NCBI GenBank assembly: GCA_005877345.1
Contig: VBPR01000029.1
Location: forward strand, 1-17,758
Reading direction: 5' to 3'
Source: Nitrososphaerota archaeon
GTDB lineage: Archaea; Thermoproteota; Nitrososphaeria; Nitrososphaerales; Nitrososphaeraceae
DNA length: 17,758 nt
Numbering within the stretch: the stretch's first letter is position 1; every line of letters starts with the position of its first letter. The notes beneath the pieces were generated by a model. That model was given only the letters and a program-made list of their open reading frames with translations. It made no database searches and was not told the DNA's origin. Below are positions 5,741 through 12,432 of the stretch, in pieces. The translations under genes and the position numbers were made by a program.

Positions 5741-7987
5741 ATGGCTAAAGACCCGGTATGTGGTATGTATGTAGAAGAAAAACCTGATTCTGTTAGATAC
5801 ATAATGAATGGTAAGGAATATTTCTTTTGCAGTACCCAATGTTTAAACGAATTTAGGGAACCAGAAAAAGAACTGAAAAAATTACGAATCCAAGTAGCTG
5901 TAAGTATTGTTCTGACAATTCCTATCATTTTTTTGAGCCTGCCTCACATGTTACCTACGCAATTTGGTCATTTACTTCCTATGGATTTGATGCATAATTC
6001 GAGCTACATTATGTTTGTATTAGCTACTCCGTTACAATTTTGGGTTGGATGGAGATTCTACAAAGGGTTTTGGGACGGCATTAAAGCAAAAGCGTCAAAT
6101 ATGGATACACTTATAGCAATTGGAACATCAGCAGCTTATCTGTATAGCGCAGCAGTAACGATTGCTCCAGAATTATTTCCTTTTAAATCCGTATATTTTG
6201 AAACGGCTGCGGTAATTATTACTTTGATACTTATAGGCAAATTACTTGAAACAAGAACAAAAGAGAAAGCATCGGATGCCGTAAGAAAACTACTTGACTT
6301 GCAACCCCGTAAAGCTAAAGTACTGCGCACAACAAGGAATCCTTTTGGACAGATCCTTGAGGTAGAAACCGAAATACCTATTGAGGAAATAAAAGAACAA
6401 GATCTTTTAATCGTTAGACCTGGTGAGAGCATCCCTACCGATGGAATAATAATAGAGGGAGCATCCACATTGGACGAATCTGCAATAACTGGCGAAAGTA
6501 TTCCTGTTGACAAATCAAAAGCTGATGAAGTTATTGGAGCAACTATAAACAGGACAGGTTTATTAAAAATTAAAGCTTCAAAAGTTGGACGAGATACCGT
6601 ACTGTCACAAATAATAAAACTCGTAGAAGAAGCTCGAACTGGTAAAGCTCAGATGCAAAGAATGGTGGATCAAGTTGCAAAATATTTTGTTCCTGCGATA
6701 GTCATCACCGCCATAGGTGTTGGTCTAGGATGGTATTTTGTAGGCAATATAGGATTTACTTATAGTCTTCTGGCTTTTGTTTCAGTCATTATCATTGCAT
6801 GTCCTTGTGCACTAGGAATTGCCACACCTGCCGCATTAATGATGGGTTCTGGAAAGGCTGCTGAGCATGGTATATTATTCAAGGGTGGAGAGTACCTGGA
6901 AATCGCTAGTAAAGTACAGACGATAGTATTCGACAAGACAGGAACATTGACAGAGGGCAGGCCATCTGTTACCGATATCTATGACATTTCCGAATCTGGA
7001 ATTGGAGAAAAGGAGTTACTGAGATTGGCAGCGATTGCAGAGGCAGGGTCTGAACATCCCTTAGGGCAGGCGATTGTAAGGAAAGCCAAAGAAGATAATA
7101 TGATTCCAAATCCAGAGATATCTGAAGCGATTTCAGGTAAAGGATTAAGAGCCGTATACGAAGGGCACGTAATATTGGTTGGAACAAGAATGCTTATGAT
7201 TGATAATAAAATTGCAACACCTGAAAATGTTGAGTCTAAATTAAAAGAGCTCGAAACTATGGGAAAGACTGCCGTCTTGGTGACAATCGACTCAAAGCTC
7301 TCGGGAATTTTAGCTCTCGCTGATACGATAAAAGAAACTGCCAAGAAAGCTATAGATGCTTTAAAATCAAAGGGCAAAGAAGTCACAATGCTCACAGGGG
7401 ACAATGAAAGAACTGCCAAATATATCGCAGCTGAACTTGGGATCGAAAGAGTTATAGCACAAGTTCTTCCGCAACAAAAAGTAGAAGTAATATCAAAACT
7501 CCAGTCTGAGACAAGAGTAGTAGCCATGGTAGGAGATGGAATTAATGATGCACCAGCATTAGCTAGAGCAGACTTGGGAATTGCAATAGGATCAGGAACT
7601 GATGTAGCAAAGGAAACTGGTGGCATTATACTAATTAAAGGTGACGTTAGAGATGTGGCCATCGCACTCGAACTAGGATGCAAAACGGTTTCCAAGATTA
7701 AGCAAAATCTTTTCTGGGCTTTTGCATACAATACAGGATTGATACCAATTGCTGCTGGAGCTTTTGTCCCGTTGCTTGGAGTAGAAATATTTGGATGGTT
7801 ACCAATGTTGGCTGCAGTTGCAATGGCCATGAGCTCTGTAACTGTGGTAGGTAACTCTATACTACTGGGAAGATTCAAACCAAAACTTCCGCTTACCAAG
7901 GCAGAGCTTCAAAAGACTCGTACTCAGGAAGACATTGACAAGGAAGAGATAACTGATGAGTTAGTTTCAAAATCCTCTTTTAGTTGA
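5741..7987 (+). CDS. copA: Cu(+)-translocating P1B-type ATPase with N-terminal YHS domain
   Basis: The product is a 748-residue integral membrane pump that moves Cu(+) out of the cytosol using ATP. In order: a YHS/TRASH-type metal domain (residues 1-45; DPVCGM with C7, then FFC..QC, C30 and C34); membrane helices from about residue 48; the TGES phosphatase motif at 250-253; CPC in the metal-transport helix at 354-356; phosphorylated D398 in DKTGT; SEHPLG (HP at 439-440); TGDN 552-555; GDGINDAP 598-605; then YN (663-664) and MSS (697-699) in the last two helices. CPC with YN and MSS is the Cu(+) signature of P1B-1 pumps. The usual HMA (GMTCxxC) domains are absent; the YHS domain takes their place. 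The charged C-terminal tail contains no extra metal motif. Monocistronic, leaderless by TATA spacing. A copper-storage-type protein lies 7.5 kb downstream. Confidence 0.97.
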   Translation: MAKDPVCGMYVEEKPDSVRYIMNGKEYFFCSTQCLNEFREPEKELKKLRIQVAVSIVLTIPIIFLSLPHMLPTQFGHLLPMDLMHNSSYIMFVLATPLQFWVGWRFYKGFWDGIKAKASNMDTLIAIGTSAAYLYSAAVTIAPELFPFKSVYFETAAVIITLILIGKLLETRTKEKASDAVRKLLDLQPRKAKVLRTTRNPFGQILEVETEIPIEEIKEQDLLIVRPGESIPTDGIIIEGASTLDESAITGESIPVDKSKADEVIGATINRTGLLKIKASKVGRDTVLSQIIKLVEEARTGKAQMQRMVDQVAKYFVPAIVITAIGVGLGWYFVGNIGFTYSLLAFVSVIIIACPCALGIATPAALMMGSGKAAEHGILFKGGEYLEIASKVQTIVFDKTGTLTEGRPSVTDIYDISESGIGEKELLRLAAIAEAGSEHPLGQAIVRKAKEDNMIPNPEISEAISGKGLRAVYEGHVILVGTRMLMIDNKIATPENVESKLKELETMGKTAVLVTIDSKLSGILALADTIKETAKKAIDALKSKGKEVTMLTGDNERTAKYIAAELGIERVIAQVLPQQKVEVISKLQSETRVVAMVGDGINDAPALARADLGIAIGSGTDVAKETGGIILIKGDVRDVAIALELGCKTVSKIKQNLFWAFAYNTGLIPIAAGAFVPLLGVEIFGWLPMLAAVAMAMSSVTVVGNSILLGRFKPKLPLTKAELQKTRTQEDIDKEEITDELVSKSSFS

Positions 7988-7989
7988 AC

Positions 7990-8027
7990 GGACAAATTTG
8001 TTTCCAGACTTGTCCAATATACTTTTT
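7990..8027 (+). terminator. Likely copA terminator
   Basis: An inverted repeat GGACAA (7990-7995) / TTGTCC (8010-8015), three bases after the stop codon, is followed by a T-rich stretch (CTTTTT at 8022-8027). Archaeal terminators mainly need the T tract. Confidence 0.4.
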
Positions 8028-8238
8028 ATCTCTTGTCTACTTAAAATTGACGGGTCAAACTACAATTATTCTATCTGCTAGGCAATCTGTTATTCTGTTA
8101 AAAAAGAGTGTAAAATTTTAACCGCCTGACGCAATAAGAACTGAAATGGAAACGTAGGGCAAATTTGATTCTTAATTAGAAACTTGTTGTGAAATAAGTC
8201 TCATGAAAAGATGATATGATATTATATTTCATGACGGA

Positions 8239-8258
8239 TGGGGTCGGAGGGATTCGAT
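8239..8258 (-). other. tRNA 3'-end-like fragment (possible attachment-site remnant)
   Basis: The minus strand reads ATCGAATCCCTCCGACCCCA, matching the layout of a tRNA end: T-loop ATCGAAT, the 3' half of the T-stem (CCCTC), a 7-nt acceptor strand CGACCCC, and discriminator A. The rest of a tRNA is absent: the bases 5' of it do not pair with the T-stem, so it is not a tRNA gene. Such 3' fragments are what integrases leave at element ends. Chance similarity over 20 nt remains possible. Confidence 0.35.
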
Positions 8259-8325
8259 TGAATATTCATACGGAACATAATTAGAATTTCTAAAAATAGA
8301 ATTTAATTAGATGTAAATAAGAAGA

Positions 8326-8351
8326 AACATATTTTATGAGCCCGTCGGGAT
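8326..8351. repeat. Dyad-containing repeat, copy 1
   Basis: AACATATTTTATGA followed by GCCCGTCGGGAT. The centre CCCG-T-CGGG is a palindrome. Copy 2 at 9625-9651 matches at 23 positions (one added T, three substitutions), with a differently spelled but again symmetric centre. Read on the minus strand, CCCGACGGGCTCA also resembles a tRNA acceptor end. Confidence 0.5.
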
Positions 8352-8509
8352 ACGTCTGAATTATTTTCTGTTTTTATGAATCAATGATATTAAATAATTA
8401 AGTTAACTGAATTTTGTTATGGATCTTTAATTCGTTACGATCAAAGTAAGGAATTAATAACATAGGATTTTTTGATTCTCCATTTCAAACAGAGCGAAGA
8501 TGTGTCAAG

Positions 8510-8518
8510 TATATATAT
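8510..8518 (+). promoter_or_regulatory. TATA box before the 50-residue gene
   Basis: TATATATAT lies about 40 nt upstream of the ATG at 8556 and predicts a short (about 15 nt) leader. Confidence 0.4.
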
Positions 8519-8555
8519 CAAATAATGAATCATAGACGATCACTGCCTGATAAAA

Positions 8556-8708
8556 ATGATTTCAGAAGAAAAGAAAGATGTTGTAAAGAACCTGTATTTA
8601 TCTGGCATTGGTGAAGAATTCATTGCGATGCAATTAGATTTAGAGATTCCTATGGTAATCAGTGTCCTGAAAGAACTTGGCGTTTATAGTTCAGAGAAGA
8701 AAGAGTAA
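8556..8708 (+). CDS. Small 50-residue helical protein, HTH-like
   Basis: From ATG 8556 to TAA 8706-8708. After a charged start (MISEEKKD) the sequence forms two or three amphipathic helices: VVKNLYLSGIGEEFIAMQLDL, then EIPMVISVLKELGVY, then a Lys/Glu tail. The pattern IGEEFIAMQLDLEIPMVISVLKEL has the helix-turn-helix rhythm in which a short first helix is followed by a gap and a recognition helix, as in small archaeal DNA-binding or adaptor proteins. I know no specific family. It has its own TATA box and is followed 145 nt later by the 173-residue gene on the same strand. Confidence 0.65.
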   Translation: MISEEKKDVVKNLYLSGIGEEFIAMQLDLEIPMVISVLKELGVYSSEKKE

Positions 8709-8853
8709 TTGGATTTAATGGAAATTAAGAAGCCGAAAAAGATACACTAAACTCCCATTTTTGCAAGAATTATGTATCTTCATTAGATGTCTTCAACATT
8801 CGATATTACCTATTGGGATAGGCTTAATAATTGCGCAGGCTATTTCTCGATGA

Positions 8854-9375
8854 ATGAACCAAGAAGAAATCCTAAAAAAAACCAACGATTTGGGACTGAC
8901 TACTACCCCTGAAATTATAAACCAAATATCAGATATGGTTTCAAAGATAGCTGTTGATACTATGCTTTCCGCAGGCGAAGTTGAAGCATTGACAAATATT
9001 ATGATATTGAAAGCATGCGATACTGCATTGCTTGACAAAAGGACAATTATTACGGTTAATGATGTTCTATCATCACTCAATTTTGTATGCGTTCCGTTTT
9101 TTTTTCCATGCGCTAAAAGTAACATACTGGAGAATTCGCGTATTACAGCTTCCGTTATTACACCTTCTGATGTAAATTTGCTTGAAAGTTTAGGCATTAC
9201 TAAGAATGACGAATTAGATGTTACACCAACTACTGAAATAGCGAATAAAGCAGTAAGTTACCTTAAAGGTAAGGTTCCTTCAATGGATATTTCATCTCAT
9301 GACTTTGAATTGTTTAATAAGAGAATAGAGATTTGGAAACTACAGGCAAATATTCTGTCTACCTTAAATAAATAA
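8854..9375 (+). CDS. Hypothetical protein with histone-fold-like N-terminal half
   Basis: The product is 173 residues. Residues about 18-75 are helical with a short helix (PEIINQISDMVSKI), a long helix (about 36-61) and the sequence KRTIITVNDVLSSL, which resembles the loop-plus-last-helix of archaeal histone and NF-Y/CBF folds (basic residue, T-I, then D-V). The second half (about 100-173) is a separate region of mixed strands and an end helix (RIEIWKLQANILSTL). A nine-T run (9097-9105) in the middle encodes FFF and could be prone to slippage, but the frame is intact on both sides. The ATG is likely leaderless: CTTAATAATT (8823-8832) is centred about 27 nt upstream. If the histone-like reading holds it would bind DNA or pair with a partner; this is inference. 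Confidence 0.65.
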   Translation: MNQEEILKKTNDLGLTTTPEIINQISDMVSKIAVDTMLSAGEVEALTNIMILKACDTALLDKRTIITVNDVLSSLNFVCVPFFFPCAKSNILENSRITASVITPSDVNLLESLGITKNDELDVTPTTEIANKAVSYLKGKVPSMDISSHDFELFNKRIEIWKLQANILSTLNK

Positions 9376-9380
9376 ATCGG

Positions 9381-9587
9381 CTAGGCTGATCTATTCAATC
9401 TATAGCGATCTATATTAATCCCAACATCTGAGGAAATTCTTAGACCTTTCACTTGGACTGAAAATTCCATTATAGGAATTCTCCAGTTACCGCAGACAAA
9501 ATCTTTTTTATTCCAACAATAGTATAATTGTTTATTTAATATTCTTGTCTTAATGTTACTCACAGTGGTTTCAAGTGTAACTGTCAA
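9381..9587 (-). CDS. Doubtful 68-residue open frame
   Basis: A TTG-initiated frame ends five bases from the convergent 173-residue gene. Composition is protein-like in part (CWNKKDFVCGNWRIPIMEF, two Cys and two Trp), but there is no recognisable domain, no ATG and no ribosome-binding site, and an in-frame stop lies four codons before the TTG. It may be a remnant or a chance frame. Confidence 0.22.
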   Translation of the reverse strand: MTVTLETTVSNIKTRILNKQLYYCWNKKDFVCGNWRIPIMEFSVQVKGLRISSDVGINIDRYRLNRSA

Positions 9588-9624
9588 CGGTGTCTTTCAT
9601 CCTGCGCTGGATCTAAAGAGGGGG

Positions 9625-9651
9625 AACATTATTTTATGAACCGATCGGGAT
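9625..9651. repeat. Dyad-containing repeat, copy 2
   Basis: AACATTATTTTATGA followed by ACCGATCGGGAT; CCGATCGG (9641-9648) is a perfect palindrome. It pairs with copy 1 at 8326-8351. Just beyond it AGTACCCT and AGGGTTGTACT (about 9653-9680) form a second, bulged hairpin. Confidence 0.5.
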
Positions 9652-9678
9652 TAGTACCCTTCATGTAGTAGGGTTGTA

Positions 9679-9783
9679 CTAACCTGTATTTGGCTTTTTG
9701 TTCTCAGAACGATTAAATAATTTAATACTTGAGTTCACATCTTTACTCCTTAGATAACTCTCGAATTTTTCTTTACCTTCCAT
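9679..9783 (-). CDS. Candidate 34-residue protein downstream of the 93-residue gene
   Basis: ATG at 9783 lies four bases after the stop of the 93-residue gene on the same strand, and the frame runs 34 codons to TAG. The sequence is hydrophilic with a helical start (GKEKFESYLRSKDVN) and a Lys/Asn/Pro tail. Tight spacing suggests a translationally coupled partner or a piece of a longer ancestral gene. No family recognised; short length keeps confidence low. Confidence 0.35.
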   Translation of the reverse strand: MEGKEKFESYLRSKDVNSSIKLFNRSENKKPNTG

Positions 9784-9787
9784 TTTT

Positions 9788-10069
9788 TTAACTTAATCTC
9801 GCTATCCATCCAGCATTAACGAGTACTTTTTCTTCTAAATCTAATTCCTCCTTAGATTGTTTTTTCTCAGCATCATCCATTCTTTTCCTAAAATCTTCAA
9901 CCCACTCGAGAATTGCATCAAGGCCTCTGCCTTCTTGTTTAAAGAACGAAAGATCAATGGAGAATTCGTAATCAGGGCCCTCACCTTTTTTAGTTTTGAG
10001 CATATTCTGCAAATCTATCGCCACTTTTTTAAGCGCGTGTTTATCTTTCGCCGTCAGATTAAATTCCAT
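9788..10069 (-). CDS. Conserved-looking 93-residue hypothetical protein
   Basis: Preferred start is the ATG at 10069, giving 93 residues (an in-frame start at 10111 would add 14 mostly hydrophobic residues). The sequence has an N-terminal helix (KDKHALKKVAIDLQNML), a strand (EFSIDLSFF), a helix with tryptophan (LDAILEWVEDFRKRMDD), a highly charged Lys/Glu stretch and a compact end (LVNAGWIARLS). No known motif. The short start is favoured because AATATTTC is centred about 26 nt before it on the minus strand, the leaderless spacing. The 34-residue frame follows it by four bases. Confidence 0.65.
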   Translation of the reverse strand: MEFNLTAKDKHALKKVAIDLQNMLKTKKGEGPDYEFSIDLSFFKQEGRGLDAILEWVEDFRKRMDDAEKKQSKEELDLEEKVLVNAGWIARLS

Positions 10070-10228
10070 AAAGAAATATAACCAATATGAAATATTAAGT
10101 TTTAAGAGCAAATAATACTAGACAACTGTTTCTAATACTTATCAATTAATCTTATTCCAGTCCATGTCCTGTTTTACTATCTTTGGGGGTATTTCAAGCA
10201 ATACGACACATTCCACTTGATATTTTAA

Positions 10229-10443
10229 GAAAATATTTATTTTGATAATCCGTTCTTACATTCCGACCAAGCAATAGTAAAAACTTTTGTATCTAAAGTG
10301 CTATTAGTGAATCCATCACTTGTAGGAGTTAAAGAAATAATCAGAAATATTACATAACCAAAGTTACTGTTCCACTGTTAGACCCCAAGCATTACAGAGA
10401 AAGTAAAGAGGAACACACAGACAAAGGAAAGGAAAAGAAATAA
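10229..10443 (+). pseudogene. Frameshifted plus-strand gene remnant
   Basis: Two adjoining frames look coding. The first (10229-10357) gives 42 residues including DQAIVKTFVSKVLLVNPSL and GVKEIIRNIT before TAA. The second frame takes over at about 10356 with ITKVTVPLLDPKHYRESKEE and a Lys-rich end at TAA 10441-10443. Joining them needs one frameshift near 10350-10357. No start codon is available for the first part, so the 5' end is also lost. The family is not recognised; the call rests on composition and the clean hand-over between frames. Confidence 0.35.
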
Positions 10444-10499
10444 TTCTTAATTGAAGAACGAAGAAGAGTTAATTACACTGATACGAAACCCTCAGATGA

Positions 10500-10535
10500 G
10501 TTCCATGATTGGAACAAAATTGCCTCTTAAAGAGG
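10500..10535. terminator. Two adjacent hairpins between convergent units
   Basis: GTTCC-ATGATT-GGAAC (10500-10515) and CCTCTT-A-AAGAGG (10523-10535). They lie 85 nt beyond the stop of the Lrp-type gene (minus) and about 60 nt beyond the plus-strand remnant, the expected place for transcript ends on both strands. Confidence 0.35.
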
Positions 10536-10619
10536 ACTCATTCATAAAAATAATAGTTTTGTGTCAATCAAATTTGAAATAATTTTCAGACCTGTTAAAC
10601 ACGGCATAATTTTTCTATA

Positions 10620-11114
10620 TCAAATTCTGTCAATTATAGAACTAGGAATTGATATTTTTCTACCGACAACACTAACAATTTCACTCCATACTACATCCCT
10701 AACTCCATCCATCGCCTTTATTTTTTCAAGGAAGTCAAGAATTGATGCATTATCTTTAACAATTGTTTCTACTCTCAGATCAATTGTATGTTCCCCTATG
10801 CTCTTACCGATATATGTCACTTCATTAAAATCGAGCATTTTATTAGCAACAGCATTTATCATTCCATTCCTTATGGAAATAAAAAAGTCAACACGTTTCC
10901 AGCCAAATTTCTCTATATCCAATATATAATGCATCTTTAAAAACTTGCTTTCTAACCGCTTACGTCTCCTTCTAACAGTAGTAATGGGTATTCCTAATTT
11001 TGCTGATAAGCCTTTGCTGGATTTTAAATCACCATTTGGTGATAGTAAAATCTTTAATAATTTTCTATCCAAATCTGATATTGAAGCTGCTTTTTTATCT
11101 AGCTGCCTAGACAC
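10620..11114 (-). CDS. Lrp/AsnC-family transcription regulator
   Basis: The product is 164 residues. Residues 12-60 form the AsnC-type winged helix-turn-helix: DLDRKLLKILL, then SSKGLSAKLGIPITTVRRRRKRL, where the last helix is unusually arginine-rich. Residues about 62-155 form the alpha/beta RAM-type effector/dimer domain (YILDIEKFGWKRVDFFISI; DLRVETIVKDNASILDFLEKIKAMDGVRDVVWSEIV). Such factors act as dimers or octamers and control metabolism or metal response in archaea; there is no C-terminal TRASH metal domain, so it is not the known archaeal copper regulator. GTG at 11114 is the only possible start in frame, since a stop lies closely upstream. Its target is unknown; dyads are found at copA, at the 63-residue gene and at 11222-11330 just upstream of this gene. 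Confidence 0.85.
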   Translation of the reverse strand: MSRQLDKKAASISDLDRKLLKILLSPNGDLKSSKGLSAKLGIPITTVRRRRKRLESKFLKMHYILDIEKFGWKRVDFFISIRNGMINAVANKMLDFNEVTYIGKSIGEHTIDLRVETIVKDNASILDFLEKIKAMDGVRDVVWSEIVSVVGRKISIPSSIIDRI

Positions 11115-11782
11115 TCCACATCATCATGATATCTATAGGATTTTATGACTTAAATAAAAGTTAGACGCTATTTCTCAATTGTGGTTAGAAATCTTGGGAA
11201 TTCCAAAGTGATCACTTAAACAAGATAGCTTAATCAAAATATCATGAAACTGGCTATCTTTGTATTGACAGTCGCAAAACTGGGCACTGCTGCACTGATT
11301 GTCAATCTATAAAAGATGGCATATGCTATCCGAATTACAGTCATTTAATTATTCGTCTATAAAGATGTATTGTAATTAATTTAGAATTAACGATAGTTAT
11401 TCGAAAAACCGCAGATATTGTATTTAAATTAAACTTATTTTATACTCCAAATTAAGCTTATTCTCAGATGGTATAAAAACGATTATTTATTTGAATTATT
11501 GGTTTTAATGGTCGTAAATATTTGCATAACAGTTTGTTTTGGACTGGGATCATAAATTTTTCGGATTTTAATCATTTATAATTGAATTGCCTCAGTAATA
11601 TACCTAAACACCAACTGGTGGGAATTTGGTTGTTTCTTGTTCATTCAATCAAATTACCTCCCATCAGTTGTTAATTTTTACTTATAGATATCGATTACTA
11701 TAAAAATATTTTGTTTTCTTGGATGGTAACATGATAAGAAATCTCAGGACTCTCGTTCATTCAATAATCAAAACAAACCAAT
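11115..11782. other. Long non-coding region upstream of the Lrp-type gene
   Basis: About 670 nt without a credible gene. It contains the Lrp-type promoter (A/T-rich stretch near 11141-11160 on the minus strand), three consecutive dyads at 11222-11330, and a duplicated TATA-like element: TCTATAAAAGATG (11306-11318) and TCTATAAAGATG (11356-11367). A short plus-strand frame (11731-11873) is open but overlaps the better minus-strand pseudogene. Confidence 0.5.
11222..11330. promoter_or_regulatory. Three consecutive inverted repeats
   Basis: AAGATAGC (11222-11229) / GCTATCTT (11253-11260), ATTGACA (11264-11270) / TGTCAAT (11300-11306), and the near-palindrome GATGGCATATGCTATC (11315-11330, one mismatched pair). 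A TATA-like CTATAAAAG lies between the second and third. They could be regulator sites or a structured RNA leader. Confidence 0.4.
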
Positions 11783-12163
11783 TCAGAGTCTTAGTAAAAG
11801 TGATGATTCTTTTATGTCAACGCCGCCTATTCTTGCGGTTTCTATTACTTCTGCTGATGGATTTCCATAGATTGTGACCAAATAAGGAGTTACAAATTTT
11901 TCGAAAATTGTCGCTTTGCTTTTTGCTACTGCTTTAAGGATCTCAGTTCATGGCGGAAGCGCAGATAAATATGCCACATTTGTTGGAAGGTCAAAGGTTA
12001 ATCGGCTATTCTGCCAAACGACAAGGTTATTGTGAAGAGAGTTTAGCATTTCATCTTTACAGAAACTGAAAATACTTTCACTTAGGGTTTCCAATATGTG
12101 ATATAAAAAAGGGTTTTCTATTTCGATTGGGAAATAGATTTTAAATTCAAGGACAAATGTCAA
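11783..12163 (-). pseudogene. Unrecognised protein gene interrupted by TGA
   Basis: One minus-strand frame from TTG 12163 to TGA 11785-11783 holds 126 residues interrupted by an in-frame TGA at 11950-11948. Before the stop: MTFVLEFKIYFPIEIENPF and onward through RLTFDLPTNVAYLSALPP (71 residues). After it: TEILKAVAKSKATIFEKF, TPYLVTIYGNPSAEVIETAR and GGVDIKESS (54 residues). The second half is clearly protein-like, with a helix, a beta strand (YLVTIYG) and another helix, so the frame is unlikely to be chance. CGA (Arg) to TGA by C-to-T change would explain the stop. No family recognised; the 5' end is also uncertain because there is no ATG. Confidence 0.6.
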
Positions 12164-12396
12164 TCCGGATAACGGTAAATATCAAAAAAAAACAGATTAA
12201 AGGTGTTTGGTTCGGCACACTGGCATTAAATATATTTTAAACGATATAATCTCTGATATGATTTGTATCACCTTTTTGGTAAAGCTACTCCAAGCTCCAT
12301 TGATCGAGAGTTTTTCAAAAGGCTTTATTATTCTAGTAGCCATGATTAATTCTGCTGAATTGTCAAAAAATAATGTGTTCTGAAAGTAAAAGGAGA

Positions 12397-12404
12397 TTTA
12401 TATA
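12397..12404 (+). promoter_or_regulatory. TATA box of the ArsA/Get3-type gene
   Basis: TTTATATA centred about 32 nt upstream of the ATG at 12433; predicts a transcript starting within a few bases of the start codon. Confidence 0.5.
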
Positions 12405-12432
12405 CGAACTATTTAAAATGTACAACGGATGA

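Larger units (their letters stand above)
7988..8555. other. Long intergenic region after copA
   Basis: About 570 nt without a credible gene on either strand. It contains the copA terminator, a tRNA-3'-end-like sequence (8239-8258), one copy of a repeated dyad element (8326-8351), and the promoter of the 50-residue protein (TATA near 8510-8518). Confidence 0.55.
10112..10619. other. Intergenic region with gene debris and hairpins
   Basis: About 500 nt between two minus-strand genes. It holds a frameshifted plus-strand remnant at 10229-10443 and two adjacent hairpins at 10500-10535. Short, protein-like open pieces also occur in two plus-strand frames between about 10140 and 10230, but none can be assigned. 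Confidence 0.45.

Noticed and set aside
6136..7899. Long minus-strand open frames opposite copA
   Set aside because: They are shadows of the strongly conserved ATPase frame and lack domain-like sequence or start signals.
8793..9197. 134-codon minus-strand frame
   Set aside because: Antisense shadow of the histone-fold-like gene; composition is less protein-like and no promoter is seen.
9625..9690. Degraded tRNA gene at dyad repeat copy 2
   Set aside because: The acceptor-like part resembles a tRNA end, but the anticodon-like hairpin has a 9-nt loop without a proper anticodon context and no D-arm.
10561..10929. 122-codon plus-strand frame
   Set aside because: Antisense to the recognisable Lrp/AsnC regulator.
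11731..11873. 47-codon plus-strand frame starting with ATG
   Set aside because: Basic, Leu-rich composition; the opposite strand carries a more convincing interrupted gene.
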